A stretch of 64,000 nucleotides of DNA from Cycas panzhihuaensis (GCA_023213395.1 CM041465.1:15314001-15378000), one strand, 5' to 3'. Positions 1 through 11,666 are shown, counted from the stretch's first letter. Numbers and translations: made by a program. The notes: generated from the letters alone by a model not told the origin.

Positions 1-302
1 AATAACCACCTAAGAAAACTGAAAACTCTAATCAAGATTAAATATAGCTAGTCCAATATCTATCATAGCCATGGGATATACATGTACCACCTTTTGAGGT
101 TAGTTATATCACTACTCATCAGTAAATGGGATAAGGGTTAGTAGTACTTGGGCTCGATATTATTTTAGTGATGGTGTAAGTACTACGATAAAGGCCCTAA
201 TATATATACTAGAAGCCCCCTTAGGCATTGACACCTTAACTACTTAGATTTAAGATAGAGGTTTGGGTTTAATCACATATCCTATATCACACTTTATTTT
301 TA
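1..302 (+). mobile_element. Element E (Ty1/copia), leader fragment
   Basis: Part of the long untranslated leader of copia element E, read on the plus strand. It aligns with the leader of element C near 32180-32510, sharing runs such as CCAATATCTATCAT and GAAGCC..TAGGCAT. E's 5' LTR and primer site lie left of the window. The leader is interrupted at 303-307 by the target duplication of element D and resumes at 11667. There is no ORF. The orientation is opposite to D, which at first sight looks contiguous with it. Confidence 0.75.
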
Positions 303-307
303 GTTGT

Positions 308-602
308 TAAAAAGAGTGGATCTAGCATTTATTTCCATGTAGTATACACAAAGGCAAATATAGAAGCAAGAGAGACTTAAGAGAAAGAGTAGCTCTCATA
401 AAATGGGGAGATGAGAATGAGCCTCCTCTATTGAGCTTTTACTTTCATATTAAGAGAAGGAATATTAGAGTTAGATGAAATGAAATTATACATAATGCAT
501 ATAAAAGTGTATTTTACTTAAGTGATCTAATTTAAAGTTCACTTAAGACCCTTTTAGGAGTAATAAACTAATGTAATGACCTTATAATATTAACCCATTT
601 CA
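308..602 (-). repeat. Element D 3' LTR
   Basis: A 295-bp LTR of the A/C/D family. It matches 11372-11666 and the LTRs at 29221-29518 and 36870-37167. The terminal TG has mutated to TA (TAAAAAGAGTGG against the family TGTAAAGAGTGG); the inner end is ..ATTTCA. It abuts target copy GTTGT at 303-307. Confidence 0.88.
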
Positions 603-1085
603 ATCTATCCCTTAATTCTAGAAGGTCATTTCATCATATTTTATTCTATCCTATGAGGTTTTCATTTGAGCCTCTTACAAAATAAACTACTATGACACTT
701 TTGTAGGAAACCCTCATAGGGAATAAAATGCATGGACTTTCTAATCTACTAACCTAGCTCAGGTAGCTCTTTTAATGAAGCTAGATAGCCAATCAATACA
801 ATGAATTTTGTAGCTAAAATCTATTGAGTCTCCATATACCATTTGGTCATCCCCCATGCCCTTTTGGGTTTTCACAGGCTTTGATTTTCCAAAATGATAT
901 AATCCTTATCCTTTCATACCTACAAGGGGTTTTCATTAATCAGATATAGCAGAGACTTACTCTTATCCTTCTGCGCTTATAAGGGATTTTTGTGAATGAG
1001 ACAGAGTATGATGTTTCTATTGTCATCTACTTTAATTAGTTAGAGATGGAGGCCCTAAGGCTAAGTTGCCTTTGAAACTATTTAA
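603..1085 (-). other. Element D 3' untranslated region with repeated GTGAAAACC-type motif
   Basis: Lies between the RNase H end and the 3' LTR. It holds a decayed polypurine tract at 603-620 and the family's repeated motif around 841-1010 (minus-strand forms of GTGAAAACCC followed by a G-rich run). The corresponding region of A and C encodes an uninterrupted 62-codon ORF; here the frame (roughly 1025-840) contains an in-frame TGA. No known domain. Confidence 0.6.
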
Positions 1086-1800
1086 ACTTCACCTTCTACA
1101 GTAATTTGGTGAAGATATTAGCCACTTGATCTATTGTGTGGTACCACTCTAGTTAAATTGTATCATCATGAACTAGTTCTCTAATCTTATAGACTTTCAT
1201 ACTTATATATTTGGTACCATCATGAAATATATGATTTTTAGCTATGTGGATTGTAGACTGATTATCTACACAGGATAGTAGAACCTGTTTGGGTGACATT
1301 TAATATATTCAATAATTTTCTAAGCTATATCACCTCCTTATTTGTCTTAGAAGTAGTAATATATTTAGCTTTAATAGTTGAGTCTATAACTATATTCTAT
1401 CATTTGGATCTCCATGATATTAGTGTTATTCTAAGAAATATTATGTACCCAGATATAGATCTTCTTATGCCTTTATCTCTAGTAAAGTCTGAGTCTATGT
1501 ATGTATAAAATTTAAATTCTACATTGGGTTCATGTAGTAGACCATATTTGTTGGTCATCATAAGGTACCTTAACACTCATATTGTACCTTACCAGTGATT
1601 CTGCTTAGTATTTATCATTAATCTTATCAGAATTCCAATAGAGTGTGTATTATTTAGCCTTGTGTTAGTAGTATAGAGCAGACTACCTACAAGTTGCCTA
1701 TAGAATGTTGTGCATGCCTCTCTGGTATCACCATTAGCTGAGAGTTTAACATTAGGTTCCATAGGTGTAGCCACTAATTGAGTATCTTTCAACTGAATCT
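1086..1800 (-). pseudogene. Element D RNase H domain (decayed)
   Basis: C-terminal part of the copia polyprotein, read on the minus strand. It starts at the conserved PMEPNVKL and RQLVGSLLYTTNTR region (ORF 1792-1589) and continues through a degraded RNase H to the ADQV..IFTKPL-like terminus near 1090-1130. This domain would remove RNA from the RNA:DNA hybrid during reverse transcription. Several frameshifts and stops separate the segments, so no product is expected. The assignment rests on near-colinear identity with the open 238-codon homologue in element A (23399-22683). Confidence 0.8.
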
Positions 1801-2712
1801 TTGTTACAAATCATTGATATAATTTTCTTAGGAGAGAAAGGTTTTACCATTTTTTTGAGTTACTTTAATTCCTAAGTAATATTTTATCAACCTCAGGTCA
1901 AATAATTCAAAAGTTTTAGTAAGATCTTTCTTCAGTTGGTTGATTACCTATTCATTATTCCTTGTTATTAGCATATCATCTATGAATATTAAGAGTTAAG
2001 TGACTTTATCTTTTTGCCACTTGATGAATAATGTTATGTTAATATCTTAATAGTCATAAACCTCATATCCAAGTTGCTTCATTCTTTTAAACAACTTGGT
2101 AAACCAGGCATGAGGGGCTTGTTTAAGGCCATATAAGGACTTTTTGAGCCTACAAACCTTATGCTCCTAAACTTTGATCTTATATGCTTATGGATGAGCC
2201 ATGTAAATTTCTTCTTTAAGGTCCCCATTGAGAAATATAGTCTTAACATTGAGCTGGTGGATTTTTTAACTCTATTGAGTAGCTAAGGCTATAAGAGTTC
2301 TAATTGTAGGCCACTTAGTTATAGGAGTAAAGATTTTCATATAGTTGATGCCTTCCCTTTACGTGAATCCTTTTACTACCAACCTCACCTTGTGTTTTTC
2401 TAAGGTGCTATCTAATCTATACTTATTTTTGAACACCTACTTGTTTCGAACTACCTTTCTTCCAAGTGGTAGATTGATGAGCTTACATGTACCATTCTTG
2501 ATAAAAGATTGGTACTCTTCATTCATGGCATTTCTTGAAGCTATATACTTTATAACTTCTTGGTATGTTAGATGTTTTTTATTATGAGCAAGATGCAATT
2601 CTTCTAGTTCAATCTCAATGGAAAGTAATTCATGCATCCTTGCTCTATAGGCACTTCTAGTACCAGTTTTACCTACTTTATCTAGCCATATATCCTTGTG
2701 TAGTTGGTACAC
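1801..2712 (-). pseudogene. Element D reverse transcriptase domain (decayed)
   Basis: Copia RT on the minus strand, running from the YQEVIKYIASRNAMNEEYQS block (about 2600) through the polymerase core to the RT/RNase H boundary. The metal-binding box reads FIDDML near 1965-1985, so both catalytic aspartates are still present, but the frame is broken many times (TAG, TAA and indels). Order and spacing match element A 24310-23400. The 5' part, from 2702 rightwards, belongs to the segment that is duplicated at 6460-7321. Confidence 0.8.
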
Positions 2713-3562
2713 TTCAAAAAAACCTCAAATTAGAAATGAGGTTTTTATTTCCAATAGCCTCTTAGTCTTCATTTTGATCCTAAAACAAATCATATAAAAT
2801 GCTTATTCTAGAGGAAGTTAATGATGTTAGAGAAGATGGGCCAGCCACTGATGTTGAAGAAGGTGATCCTTCTACTTTGGTTTTGCCTTTTTTAATTTGG
2901 CTATTCTCAAATAATAATGTTAGATGTGCATATATCAGCTAAGAGTCATAACTTATATCCTCTAGGTCTCTATTATTAGATTCCAAGATTTTGAGCAACT
3001 ATTAAACATCTCCCCCTCTAAATTTTAGAATCTAGACATCAAATTTAGTAACATCATTAAATCGATACAAAGGCATCTTAGAGTTAAGTCTAAGTAATTG
3101 ATCTTCAATCTCTACAAAGATAACATCTCTAGTGATGATGATTTCACGCTATGAAGGTAGAAAAACCTTATATCCCTTTTTATCTATAGAGTATATAATA
3201 AAGATACCTTTGAGGGCTCTATCTTGGAGCTCGTTTATGTATTCCGCAGAATGTGAGAATAATAAGTGAGCCAAAATTTTTAAAATGGGAGATAGTGGGG
3301 GTTTATCCATACCACATTTTATATGAACAGGGGTCGAGCGTAGACGGACTAACAGTGTTGATATAATACATGGCAATCCAGATAGCCTCAACCCAAATAT
3401 AGATAGGGATATTCTTGTATACCAGCATTGCATGAGTCATATTCATGATGGTCTTGTTCATACGCTTGGCGACTCTATTTTATTAGAGTGTACCTGTAAC
3501 AGTGATTTAATGTTTGATCCCATGGTGACATAGATATAATTCAAACTCATTGGAGGCATACT
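2702..3562 (-). repeat. 861-bp direct duplication inside D, copy 1
   Basis: Runs from AGTTGGTACAC to GGAGGCATACT and is repeated at 6460-7321 in the same orientation at roughly 90% identity by eye. It covers the integrase C-terminus and the integrase-RT linker (coding, so it is not an LTR). Both copies share D-specific changes absent from A and C, for example a TTATTCTAGAGGAAGTTAAT run, so the duplication arose within the D lineage. Insert F lies between the copies. Confidence 0.85.
2990..3562 (-). pseudogene. Element D integrase C-terminal region (duplicate copy)
   Basis: Minus-strand coding remnant with the DRALKGIF, DKKGYKVFLPS and VIFVE blocks typical of the copia integrase C-terminus, followed by the low-complexity Ser-rich linker to RT. 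It is the left member of the 861-bp duplication. The integrase core expected to its right is absent at this location because insert F follows at once; the core exists only beyond the second copy at 6460-7321. Confidence 0.72.
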
Positions 3563-3565
3563 CAT

Positions 3566-3929
3566 TGTTCAGGAACATGAAACCATATACAAATATTCCC
3601 ATGCATAAGATCTTTAACCATATACAACAAGCAACAAATAGAAAACATAGAAAACAGATGCACAGTATATAAGAATTTACATGGGAAACCCTTTCAAGAA
3701 AAAAACCATCATAAAGAGGATCCTTGATGGATCACTTGATTATTGCATAATGAATACTTGGATATTGAATATACAAGTCCTTAAGCCATTTATACTCTCC
3801 AAAGAGGTGTCACTTAATTAGGGTTGTTACCCTTTGAATAAGTCACACCTTTTGGCTTTGCACCCTTTCACTTAATTAAACCGTATTAACATGAAATAAG
3901 TGGCTTAATAATTAACTACCACGTTAACA
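3566..3929 (-). repeat. Element F 3' LTR
   Basis: A 364-bp segment beginning TGTTCAGGAAC and ending ACGTTAACA, followed immediately by TCCCCCCTTAATG, the complement of a polypurine tract (CATTAAGGGGGGA). TG..CA termini plus an adjacent PPT support an LTR, but no second copy is in the window to confirm its limits. Confidence 0.68.
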
Positions 3930-4168
3930 TCCCCCCTTAATGTGAATGTGGGGAGCCTGCTAATTGCAATAGTTATGTTATCATGAAGGCTGGGATTATC
4001 CTGCAGCTTCTTTATCCTTGGCGATACATCCCCCCTCAAGGATAATATTGATGAGTCCAAGTTTGGTATGCATCTTCTGAATTGATCTTCAGTAAGTGGC
4101 TTGGTGAAAATGCTTACAAGCTATAATTCACTCAGACAATAGTCCACATGTAGCTTTCCTGACTTGAT

Positions 4169-4800
4169 CTATTCACGAATGTAATGGTGTTGAATCTTGA
4201 TATGCTTTGTACACATATGAAACTCCAAATTCTTCAACAAATAAATGGTACTCTGATTATCAACAAAGAGAATTAGATGTCCATTGGAAATGCCAAGAAA
4301 CTCCAAGAGGCCTTGCAACCATACTACTTCTTGTGCACCATACACCTTGCCATCTCTATCATGGTACAATTCTTTCTTTCAGGAACTTTATTCTATTGTA
4401 GGGTATATAGGACTATAAACTCCCACTTTATACCATGGTTGTAATAGAATTAATTAAATGCATGATTGTTATACTCCTTGCCATTATTACTTTGTAAAGA
4501 TTTTATTTTCTTATCACTTTTATTTTCAACCATTGCTTTCTAATTATAGAAGTGATCAAATACTTCTAACTTTTTCTTTAGAAAATAAACCTAAGCTTTT
4601 CTTGTGTAATCATCCACAAACACAAGTATATATCAGGATCCTAATATCGAAGGGTTTGGGAGTAGTCCCATAACATTTGAGTGCACAAGCTCCAGCTTCT
4701 CCTTGGCTCTCCAGGCATTATCCCAAGTAAAAGGATAGCAGTGATGCTTGCCCTACATACATCTTTTGCATACATCATCTGAGCAGGAAACTAACAACAG
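4169..4800 (-). pseudogene. Element F integrase core joined to RNase H tail
   Basis: Minus strand. The right part encodes a copia integrase core with FVDDYTRKA (first catalytic Asp), a QSNNGKEY block in which the second catalytic Asp is replaced by Asn, and an intact Glu in PERKN. Near 4350 it changes directly into the RNase H block QEVVWLQGLLEFLGI..LFVDNQSTIYLLKN (ORF 4369-4169). The integrase C-terminus and the entire RT that should lie between are gone. Multiple stops; not functional. Confidence 0.75.
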
Positions 4801-5049
4801 TCCTTCCACCATTTTCAACCTCTTCAGTAGTGTAATACTCCTATAATTAAGGTGCCCAAGGTGATTATGCCACAATTTACTTTCATCATCTGCATTGGTA
4901 ATAAAGGCATAGGACTTCTTCTGAGATTAAAATTTCTCAAACACCCAAAAGTTATCCCTGGCTTTCTCAGTAGCTATAATAGTAAAGTTCTATTTTGGGT
5001 CCTTTATCAGGCACTTATCATTGTAGAGATCCACTTTCATACCTTATTT

Positions 5050-6170
5050 GTAGATCTCCCAAGTAGACAGAAGGTTCAACTACATCTTGGGTACATAATA
5101 TACCCTAGAAAACTTGCCTTCTGTAATGGAAACTTCACTGATACTATCTACCAGTAACCTGTGGGCATCTCCAAGAATGATCTCGGCACCACTTTGATTT
5201 GCATTCAATGTATCAAAGTTTTGCCTTTGGTAAGAGATGTGCTTCTATGCTCCAGAATCTAGTACCCAATAGTCTCTCCAATCTGACTTAGCTGACAAGG
5301 TTTACACTCGGACATAATGAGCAGTAACACTCTTTCCTTTATCATCCTAGTTACCTTTACATTTGTCACGATGCTTCAACTAATAGTTCTTTTTGTAGTG
5401 ACCATCCTTCTTGTAGTAATTGCACTTTCCATTAAACTTCTTCTTGTCTCGAGAGCTTTCTCTAGACCTTTGTGTAAACTTCTCCTCCTTAATGGCCTCC
5501 TTCTTCTAAGTTTTCATGGTTAGGGCCTGATTTGATGAAGATCCACCAACTAATCCATGGTGTTTTAGCTTGGCATCCTTAGCTAGAATTAGGTTTTAGA
5601 GCCCATTGAAAGTTTCTACCTCCATCACCTCATCTCTACCATAAATGGTCTGGAATGTAGTGAATGCAACTAGTATGTTTGACATGATTATCATAAAAAA
5701 AAATGCATCATCGATCGAGTTCTTCTTCAATTATTCTTGCTTATTTCTCAAGTCGATTATTTTATTCAGGTAGGAGTTGATATTGTTCTCATCTTCAACT
5801 TTTAAATTAAGTAGTTGGAACATCAGTATAAGATGCTTATTCCTCTTCTTCTTCTCAAAAGTATTACACAACTTCATCCAAATCTCAGCTAGGTCATCTA
5901 GATTGTGAACCAGTGCTCTCTAGTCTAGTGTTAATGAGAGTTTCAGTAAACCAATGGCCATAAACTACTTTTCTTCAAGTTTGATATGCTCCTTGTGGTC
6001 AAGTAGAACTGAAAGAAGCTTCACCTTGGTGATTCCCCAGAGTTGGTTCACCATCAATATAAGCTCCATATTATCCTTCCATTCGTTGAAATTATTACCG
6101 TTATAGATAACCTTAGGTATGAGTTTCTCCATCTCAAACAATGGGCTATTATACTCGCAGATGCAGGTTA
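5050..6170 (-). pseudogene. Element F protease and gag (decayed)
   Basis: Minus strand. The aspartic protease site DYWVLDSGA is readable near 5260-5290, followed downstream by the NLLS.. pre-integrase block. Rightwards of it lies a copia-type gag (UBN2-like) with readable stretches such as IWMKLCNTFEKKKRNKHL, ending near NEWKDNMELI at about 6080. It contains many stops. The gag start and leader are either too decayed to define or were removed at the F/D junction near 6459. Confidence 0.68.
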
Positions 6171-6459
6171 TTGATTGTTTCTTCCTCCATAACCTTCAAT
6201 AAATAGCCTTTAAATAACCTTCTAAGGTATCAAAAAGACCCTCAAGGCATGCAAAATAATGCTCTATAAATAAGGACAACTCTAGGGCACAGACTCCAAG
6301 TCTTTATTACAAAAAAATCTCCTTAATCCATGCTCAAAATGGACCAAGAGCACTCTAAATATGTTATAATATGTAATACTATGGTGTATCAATGGTTCAA
6401 AGGGTTTTCATAAAGTTTAATAGAAGGGGGAATATGCCAAAAAGATTTTTATAAAGTTC

Positions 6460-7321
6460 AGTTGGTACACATCACGAAAACCTTAAATTAGAAATGAGGT
6501 TTTTATTTCCAATAGCCTCTTAGTCTTCATTTTGATCCTAAAAAGGATCATATAAAATGTTTATTCTAGAGGAAGTTAATAATATTAAATAAGATAGAAT
6601 AGCCACTGATATTGAAGAAGGTGATCCTTCTACTTTGGTTTTATCTTTGTTAACTTGGTTGTTCTCAAATGATAATGTTGGATATGCATATATTGGCTGG
6701 GAGTCACAACTTGTATCCTCTAGGTCTCTATTGTTAGATTTCAAGATTTTGAGAAACTATTAAATATCTCCCCCTCTAAATTTTAGAATCTGGACATCAA
6801 ATTCAGTAACATCATTAAATTAGTACGAAGGCATCTTAGAGTCAAGTCTAAGCAATTGATCTTGAGTCTCTACAAAGATAACATCTCTAGTGATGATGAT
6901 TTCGTGCTATAAAGGTAGAAAAACCTTATATCCCTTTTTATCCATAGGGTATCTAATAAAGATACCTTTGCGGGTTCTATCTTGGAGCTTGTTTCTGTAT
7001 TCCTTAAAATGTGAGTATAACAAGTAGAGCCAAAATTTTTAAAATAGGAGATAGTGGGGGTTTATTCATACTACATTTCATATGGAGAGGGATCGAGCTT
7101 AGAGGGACTAATAGTATTGATCTAATACATGGCAATCCAGATAGCCTCAACCCAAAGATAGATAGGGATATTCTTGTATACCAACATTGCATGAGCTATA
7201 TTCATGATGGTCTTGTTCATACACTTGGCAACTCTATTTTATTGGGGTGTACCTATAATAGTGGTCTATTGTTTGATCCCATTGTAACATAGACATAATT
7301 CAAACTCATTGGAGGCATACT
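6460..7321 (-). repeat. 861-bp direct duplication inside D, copy 2
   Basis: Right-hand copy of the segment at 2702-3562, starting AGTTGGTACAC and ending GGAGGCATACT. From 7321 rightwards the D sequence continues normally into the integrase core, so this copy is in native context on its 5' (right) side, whereas copy 1 is in native context on its 3' (left) side. Together they restore a complete D if F and one copy are removed. Confidence 0.85.
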
Positions 7322-7718
7322 AACCATCATTATCAGTCCTAAGTATTTTGATCTCGAATCCTGATTTATTTTCTATATATGCCTGAAAAGCTTAAAATAT
7401 GGAAAAAGATTCATCTTTCTTTATAAGAAAAGTAACCCATACTTTCTTGGTGAAATCATCAATGAAAGTAATATAGTATCACTTTTGTTTGAGAGATGGG
7501 ATAAGCATAGGACTACATATATCTAAGTGTATAAGTTACAAAGGTTGGCTAGATTTCCACTGACTACGAGGAAAGGGTTATCTTTGAGATTTGGTAATGG
7601 TACATGCTTTATATTTGAAGGGCTTAAAGGATAACCTAGGTATACCAAGAAGAGTGGCATGTAGTTCTCTTAAATAATCAATTTTGATATGGCCTATATG
7701 AGTATGCCATAGGGCCTC
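6838..7718 (-). pseudogene. Element D integrase (decayed)
   Basis: Minus-strand integrase of D. The N-terminal zinc-binding and core region extends leftwards from about 7718 to the C-terminal KGYKVFLPS-type block in copy 2 of the duplication. It would insert the cDNA into the genome. Colinear with element A 25570-24669, but with numerous stops (for example TAG within the core) and frameshifts. Only short open pieces remain. Confidence 0.75.
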
Positions 7719-8170
7719 TTAAGATAACTTTTGAGGAGTCAAGGTTGCAGTAAAAGTAGAGTCATCATCAACATAGTTAACTTCAAAGGATTGTGAGCCA
7801 GTTAAGTGAAAAAAATTACCATCAAGAATTCTGGTCATAAGCATGGTATTTGAAGGAGGGTGAATGATACAGATAATTTGATTACTTGCAGTTACACTCT
7901 GATCAAATCCACAAGAGATAAGGGTGGATAGGGATAGTAGGTTTTGCTTCAAAGTAAGAATATATAAAACATCAACAAGGGTAAAATCTAGAAAGCCTGG
8001 GAGTTTTAGGTAAATGATTCCAAGTCCTTTGACTAGTTGAGATGATTTGTTAGCCATGTGTATAACATCACAAACTTTAGAGTCAAAATCCTAAAAGAAC
8101 TGGTGATGGCAAGTTATATATTGTGTTTCTTCAGTATCCATAATCCAAGATGAAGTATTTGAGGTGGCAC
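7719..8170 (-). pseudogene. Element D protease and GAG-pre-integrase region
   Basis: A 112-codon minus-strand open stretch (8057-7719) starts MANKSSQLVKGLGIIYLKLP and carries the copia post-protease block with LLSLSTLISCGFD. Immediately upstream (about 8100-8160) lies the protease active-site segment SSWIMDTE-like, where the canonical Asp-Ser-Gly-Ala is degraded. The next downstream block would be the GAG-pre-integrase HMGH motif. Equivalent to 25990-25509 in A. Confidence 0.72.
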
Positions 8171-8399
8171 TATTGGTAACTCCAAGTGGAAAAGGTAAAA
8201 GTGAATAAGCATAACCATAATGAGTCTTAATATACTTAGTGGATCTATCAATAATATCTAATGAAGTGGCCCAAATTCTTTCAAGGTGTGCATAAGCAAA
8301 TTATGTTCCAGTAAAAGCATCTTCGAAAGAAGTATCATCAACATTATGTACACCACAGCGCTATTGATAGCTTGGTAGTTTGTTGGTAGTAGTTCTATA

Positions 8400-9354
8400 A
8401 TTTTTTGTATAGTTTCTTTTTCTCTGACACCTTCGGCATATAATTATTTGATTTCCAATCCCATAAGAAGCATTGGGCTGGCTAAATTATCTATGATTGC
8501 TAGATCTAGATCTAGGTTCATTATTTTGGCCTTGGCATTAAGACTATTTTTATTAGTGTTAGGGAGCCTATTGACCATGAGGACATTATCCTTGTTGTCT
8601 ACTTCTACCTCTTCTATGAGAATTACCACCTTTATAAGAGGATTGGCCTTAATTTTTATATAAAAAATATCTTCTTCCACTTCAAAAGTAGCATTGGGAG
8701 GATCTAATATAGTGGTGAAGTTGATATCAAAAGTTTTATTAAATTTGATGAACTTATTAGCAAGATCCTTAAGCTTAGGGTCTTAAAGGTGCCACTTGAT
8801 TGAAGACTTTCTAGTAGATTTTTGTAATTTAGGATATGGAGCCATGACTAAATCAAGAAAGCCTATGTAATGCATTAAGTATTGAAGTCTTTATCAATGG
8901 CTTGCTGGATGGGATGAAGAAGATTGATTGTCTTACTTGTGTATCCTTTCTATATTTTCAATTTATTCATCTTTAGCACTAGGAAAACAAATTCCAAGTG
9001 TGACTTAGTGTCAAAATCCTTCTTGAGAACTACAAGGACTTTCCATATTATATTATGTATAACTTTATCAATGAGGTTATATAGGGAATAATCAATAACA
9101 AGAAGAATCTTGGCATGAATTTTATCATTATTAAGTTCCCATTAGAATTTGGCTACAACATTAGTGGAAGTAGTTGGAGGAGTTCCTCCAGAGGTAGGTG
9201 TGGTAGTTATAGCAACAATAATTAGAATAAGTTGTAAGTGGTCTCTATAAATACCTTCATACTTTGTAGCATTTTTGACACTAGTGAACTATATATCCTA
9301 ATTTTCTTTTCCTTTAAGAATATAGTTTACATTTTGCGTAAACTATGAAGACAT
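8400..9354 (-). pseudogene. Element D gag (decayed)
   Basis: Minus-strand gag. The likely original start ATG lies at 9354-9352 (ATGTCTTCA), followed after two codons by TAG. Downstream are the KKDFDTKSHLEF-type and KMNKLK blocks of copia gag and a degraded Gly/Arg/Gln-rich region; the CCHC zinc knuckle near 8460-8420 has lost most of its cysteines. Start position chosen by alignment with element C, which has the same ATG at 32884. Confidence 0.7.
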
Positions 9355-11357
9355 GGTAGTTTTTAAGAAGGAAAGAAATGAACAAGTGACTATAAAAGTG
9401 ATGCCAATAAATGACCAATCACTATTTACAAATAGGAAATGTAATGAAGTAGTGTAGTAGAAGGAAGAATAAAGAAGTCAGAATGGTTGCTCAAAGATGA
9501 AGAGACCAACTTAGAGAAAAGTCACCAACACTTGTGACAAATATTAACCTAATGTAGTAAGAATATGAGAAGCACTCTAATGAAAATTAGCCACCAATAT
9601 TTGTGGAAAATATTAACCTAACATAGTAGGAATATGAAAAGCACTATGATTGTGATTGCACTATGGATCACTATTTAAAATAAATAAGTGATCAATATAC
9701 AAGATTATAGGCCAATGTGGAAGCTAACATCATTGGGTGTACATAACTTTAAAACTCAAATATAGGATATGTAATCAATCCAATAACCTCTAACTTATAT
9801 CGAATATATAGTTGAGGTTATTGAAAGGATGCATAGGCTTCTAGTAGAATTAAATTGGCCTTCATCCATAATACATATAATTGTACTTGGTGATGAAATA
9901 TAAGTCACAACGAAACTCAAAAACTCTTAATCCTCACCCAATTCACTAATGAGTAGTTATATACCTTCTCCAAAGAGTGGTACATGCATACCCATGGCTA
10001 TGATGTATATTGGACTGGGTATATTTTAATCTTGTATTAAAATTTTAGTTTTCCAAGTTAGTTATCAGGATGATCTCTAATTGAGGCATGATAGTATGGC
10101 TAACCAAACCTTATCAATATTCTAGTTAAGTCCAGTCCCAACTTAAAACCCACATCTACTTTATAGCATGATATTCTACCAACTAAGGTATCTCAACCTT
10201 AGTAAGTGTATGAAAAAGTACAAGATGACAGAATATGACATACGTGGTGCATTCCTTTTTAGGATAGTAAAAAGATTATCAAATTTACATCAGATGTACA
10301 TATAACTAAAAATAGAGTGCTTATTTGGAGTGCTTTTAGAGTGCTTACTTAGAGTGATTTTGGAGTGTTGAAATGAAATGTTGATAAGTAAGTGAAGGCA
10401 TCAAATATTACTTTGATCTAAGTATTTTTTTTACTCACTTTTACAATGGAATTTTAAGCCTTCTAAAAAGAAGGAAGAAAATTTCTTCACAATTTTTTTA
10501 TTAAAAAAAAAAGTAGTCTCCACTAAACTAGTAATAACTTTCTTCCACGGTAATGAAATTGAGTGCCTCTTTTTGTACTACAAACTAGACTCATAGCCAC
10601 ATCTTTAGGAAGTAGAATTAGGTCAAAATGAGTTTTACAAAATTTTTGGCAACCCTACAAAATGGATAGAATATATTTTTCTAAAACCCTTACTTAAAAT
10701 AACTACTATTCACTAAAACGATAATAATTTTCATATATGGCAACAAAATTGGGTGCCAATTTTTGCCCAAAAAACTAAACTTAAAGTTACATCTTTAGCA
10801 ATTAGAATCAGGCTGATTAGAGCTTTGTAGAATTTTTAATAGACCTATGAATTTTAATAAGTAGATTTCATTTCTATAGATAATCTAGCTTATAAATATC
10901 TTAATAACACATGATACCATATGAAATTTCTATTAATTTTTTATCACCAGGATCCCGATATAGGCAAGGTGAGAGGATATAATGATGAATATTATAAATG
11001 GCTCTAAATTCTTAAAAAAAAATGGGCAAAACCTCCCCTTAAAAACATTCTTCTAAATACAAGAAAACTTTCGATAGTATTCTCCCTTATTAAATGGATA
11101 AAAAAAGGGGAAAGAAAAGAAGAATGAGATATGTACAATTGGCTACCAAAGGATTACAATCCTTGGGCCTTACAATTCCTTATATTATGCTTCCAAACTT
11201 ATAAAAGAAAAAGGAAAAATAAATAATACTAAGTATGCTATGATAAAAACTTGAAAATGTTTCTAAATCCACTTTCACAATCTCCTTCACCACATGGATT
11301 ACGGTGGAGAAGGAAGTGATGGCTACATTTCAAGTGTGAGGAATATGAAGGAAGCTT
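9355..11357 (-). other. Element D untranslated leader (~2 kb)
   Basis: Non-coding DNA between the primer site and gag. It is unusually long for a copia element. It includes the family's internal repeats: a ~70-bp pair around 9520-9650, a GAGTGCTT-type short repeat cluster near 10317-10370, and two related 190-bp units whose anchors TCCACTAAA and TTCACTAAA lie at 10519 and 10709. The same spacing is seen in A and C. No ORF of note. Confidence 0.75.
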
Positions 11358-11358
11358 T

Positions 11359-11369
11359 CTCTGATACCA
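11359..11369 (-). other. Element D primer-binding site
   Basis: The minus strand reads TGGTATCAGAG, matching the initiator-methionine tRNA-type primer site usual for plant copia elements, two bases inside the 5' LTR at 11372. Confidence 0.82.
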
Positions 11370-11371
11370 TA

Positions 11372-11666
11372 TGAAAGAAGTGGATCTAATCTTTATCTCA
11401 ATGCACTATACATAGAAGAAAGCATGGAAGCAAGAGAGACTTGAGAGAAAGAGTAGCTCTCATAAAATGAGGAGATGAGAATGAGCCTCCTCCATTTAGA
11501 TTTTACTTTTATACTGAGAGAGGGAGCATTAGAGTTAGGTAAAATGAAATTACATATAATACACATGAAAATACATTTCACTTAAGTGATCTAATTTAAA
11601 GTTCACTTAAGATCTTTTTAAGAATAATTATCTAATATAATGACCTTGTGACATTAACTCATTTCA
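11372..11666 (-). repeat. Element D 5' LTR
   Basis: A 295-bp LTR with TG..CA ends, paired with 308-602. On the minus strand a TATAAAA box (complement of 11507-11513) sits near the middle and is the probable core promoter. It is followed on the right by target copy GTTGT (11667-11671). Confidence 0.88.

Larger units (their letters stand above)
3566..6459 (-). mobile_element. Element F: truncated Ty1/copia fragment inside D
   Basis: A different copia family on the minus strand: 3' LTR (3566-3929), CT-rich polypurine complement (3930-3943), RNase H tail, integrase core, protease and gag. The integrase C-terminus, RT and N-terminal RNase H are missing through an internal deletion. The 5' LTR and leader are missing at the right edge, where the sequence passes straight into copy 2 of the D duplication at 6460. 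Hence F has one LTR only and no testable TSD. Confidence 0.8.
308..11666 (-). mobile_element. Element D: full-length Ty1/copia retrotransposon carrying insert F
   Basis: A minus-strand copia element bounded by two 295-bp LTRs and a 5-bp target duplication GTTGT (303-307 and 11667-11671). Reading leftwards from the right end: 5' LTR, initiator-Met-type primer site, leader of about 2 kb, gag, protease, integrase, RT, RNase H, 3' region, 3' LTR. Removing insert F (about 2.9 kb) and one copy of an 861-bp internal duplication leaves about 7.6 kb, the same as sister element A. All coding regions carry stops and frameshifts. It sits inside the leader of E, so it is younger than E. Confidence 0.88.

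Noticed and set aside
2702-7321. The 861-bp direct repeats as LTRs of an element whose interior is 3563-6459
   Set aside because: The repeats lack TG..CA ends and encode integrase C-terminus and RT linker of D; F has its own LTR and PPT between them.
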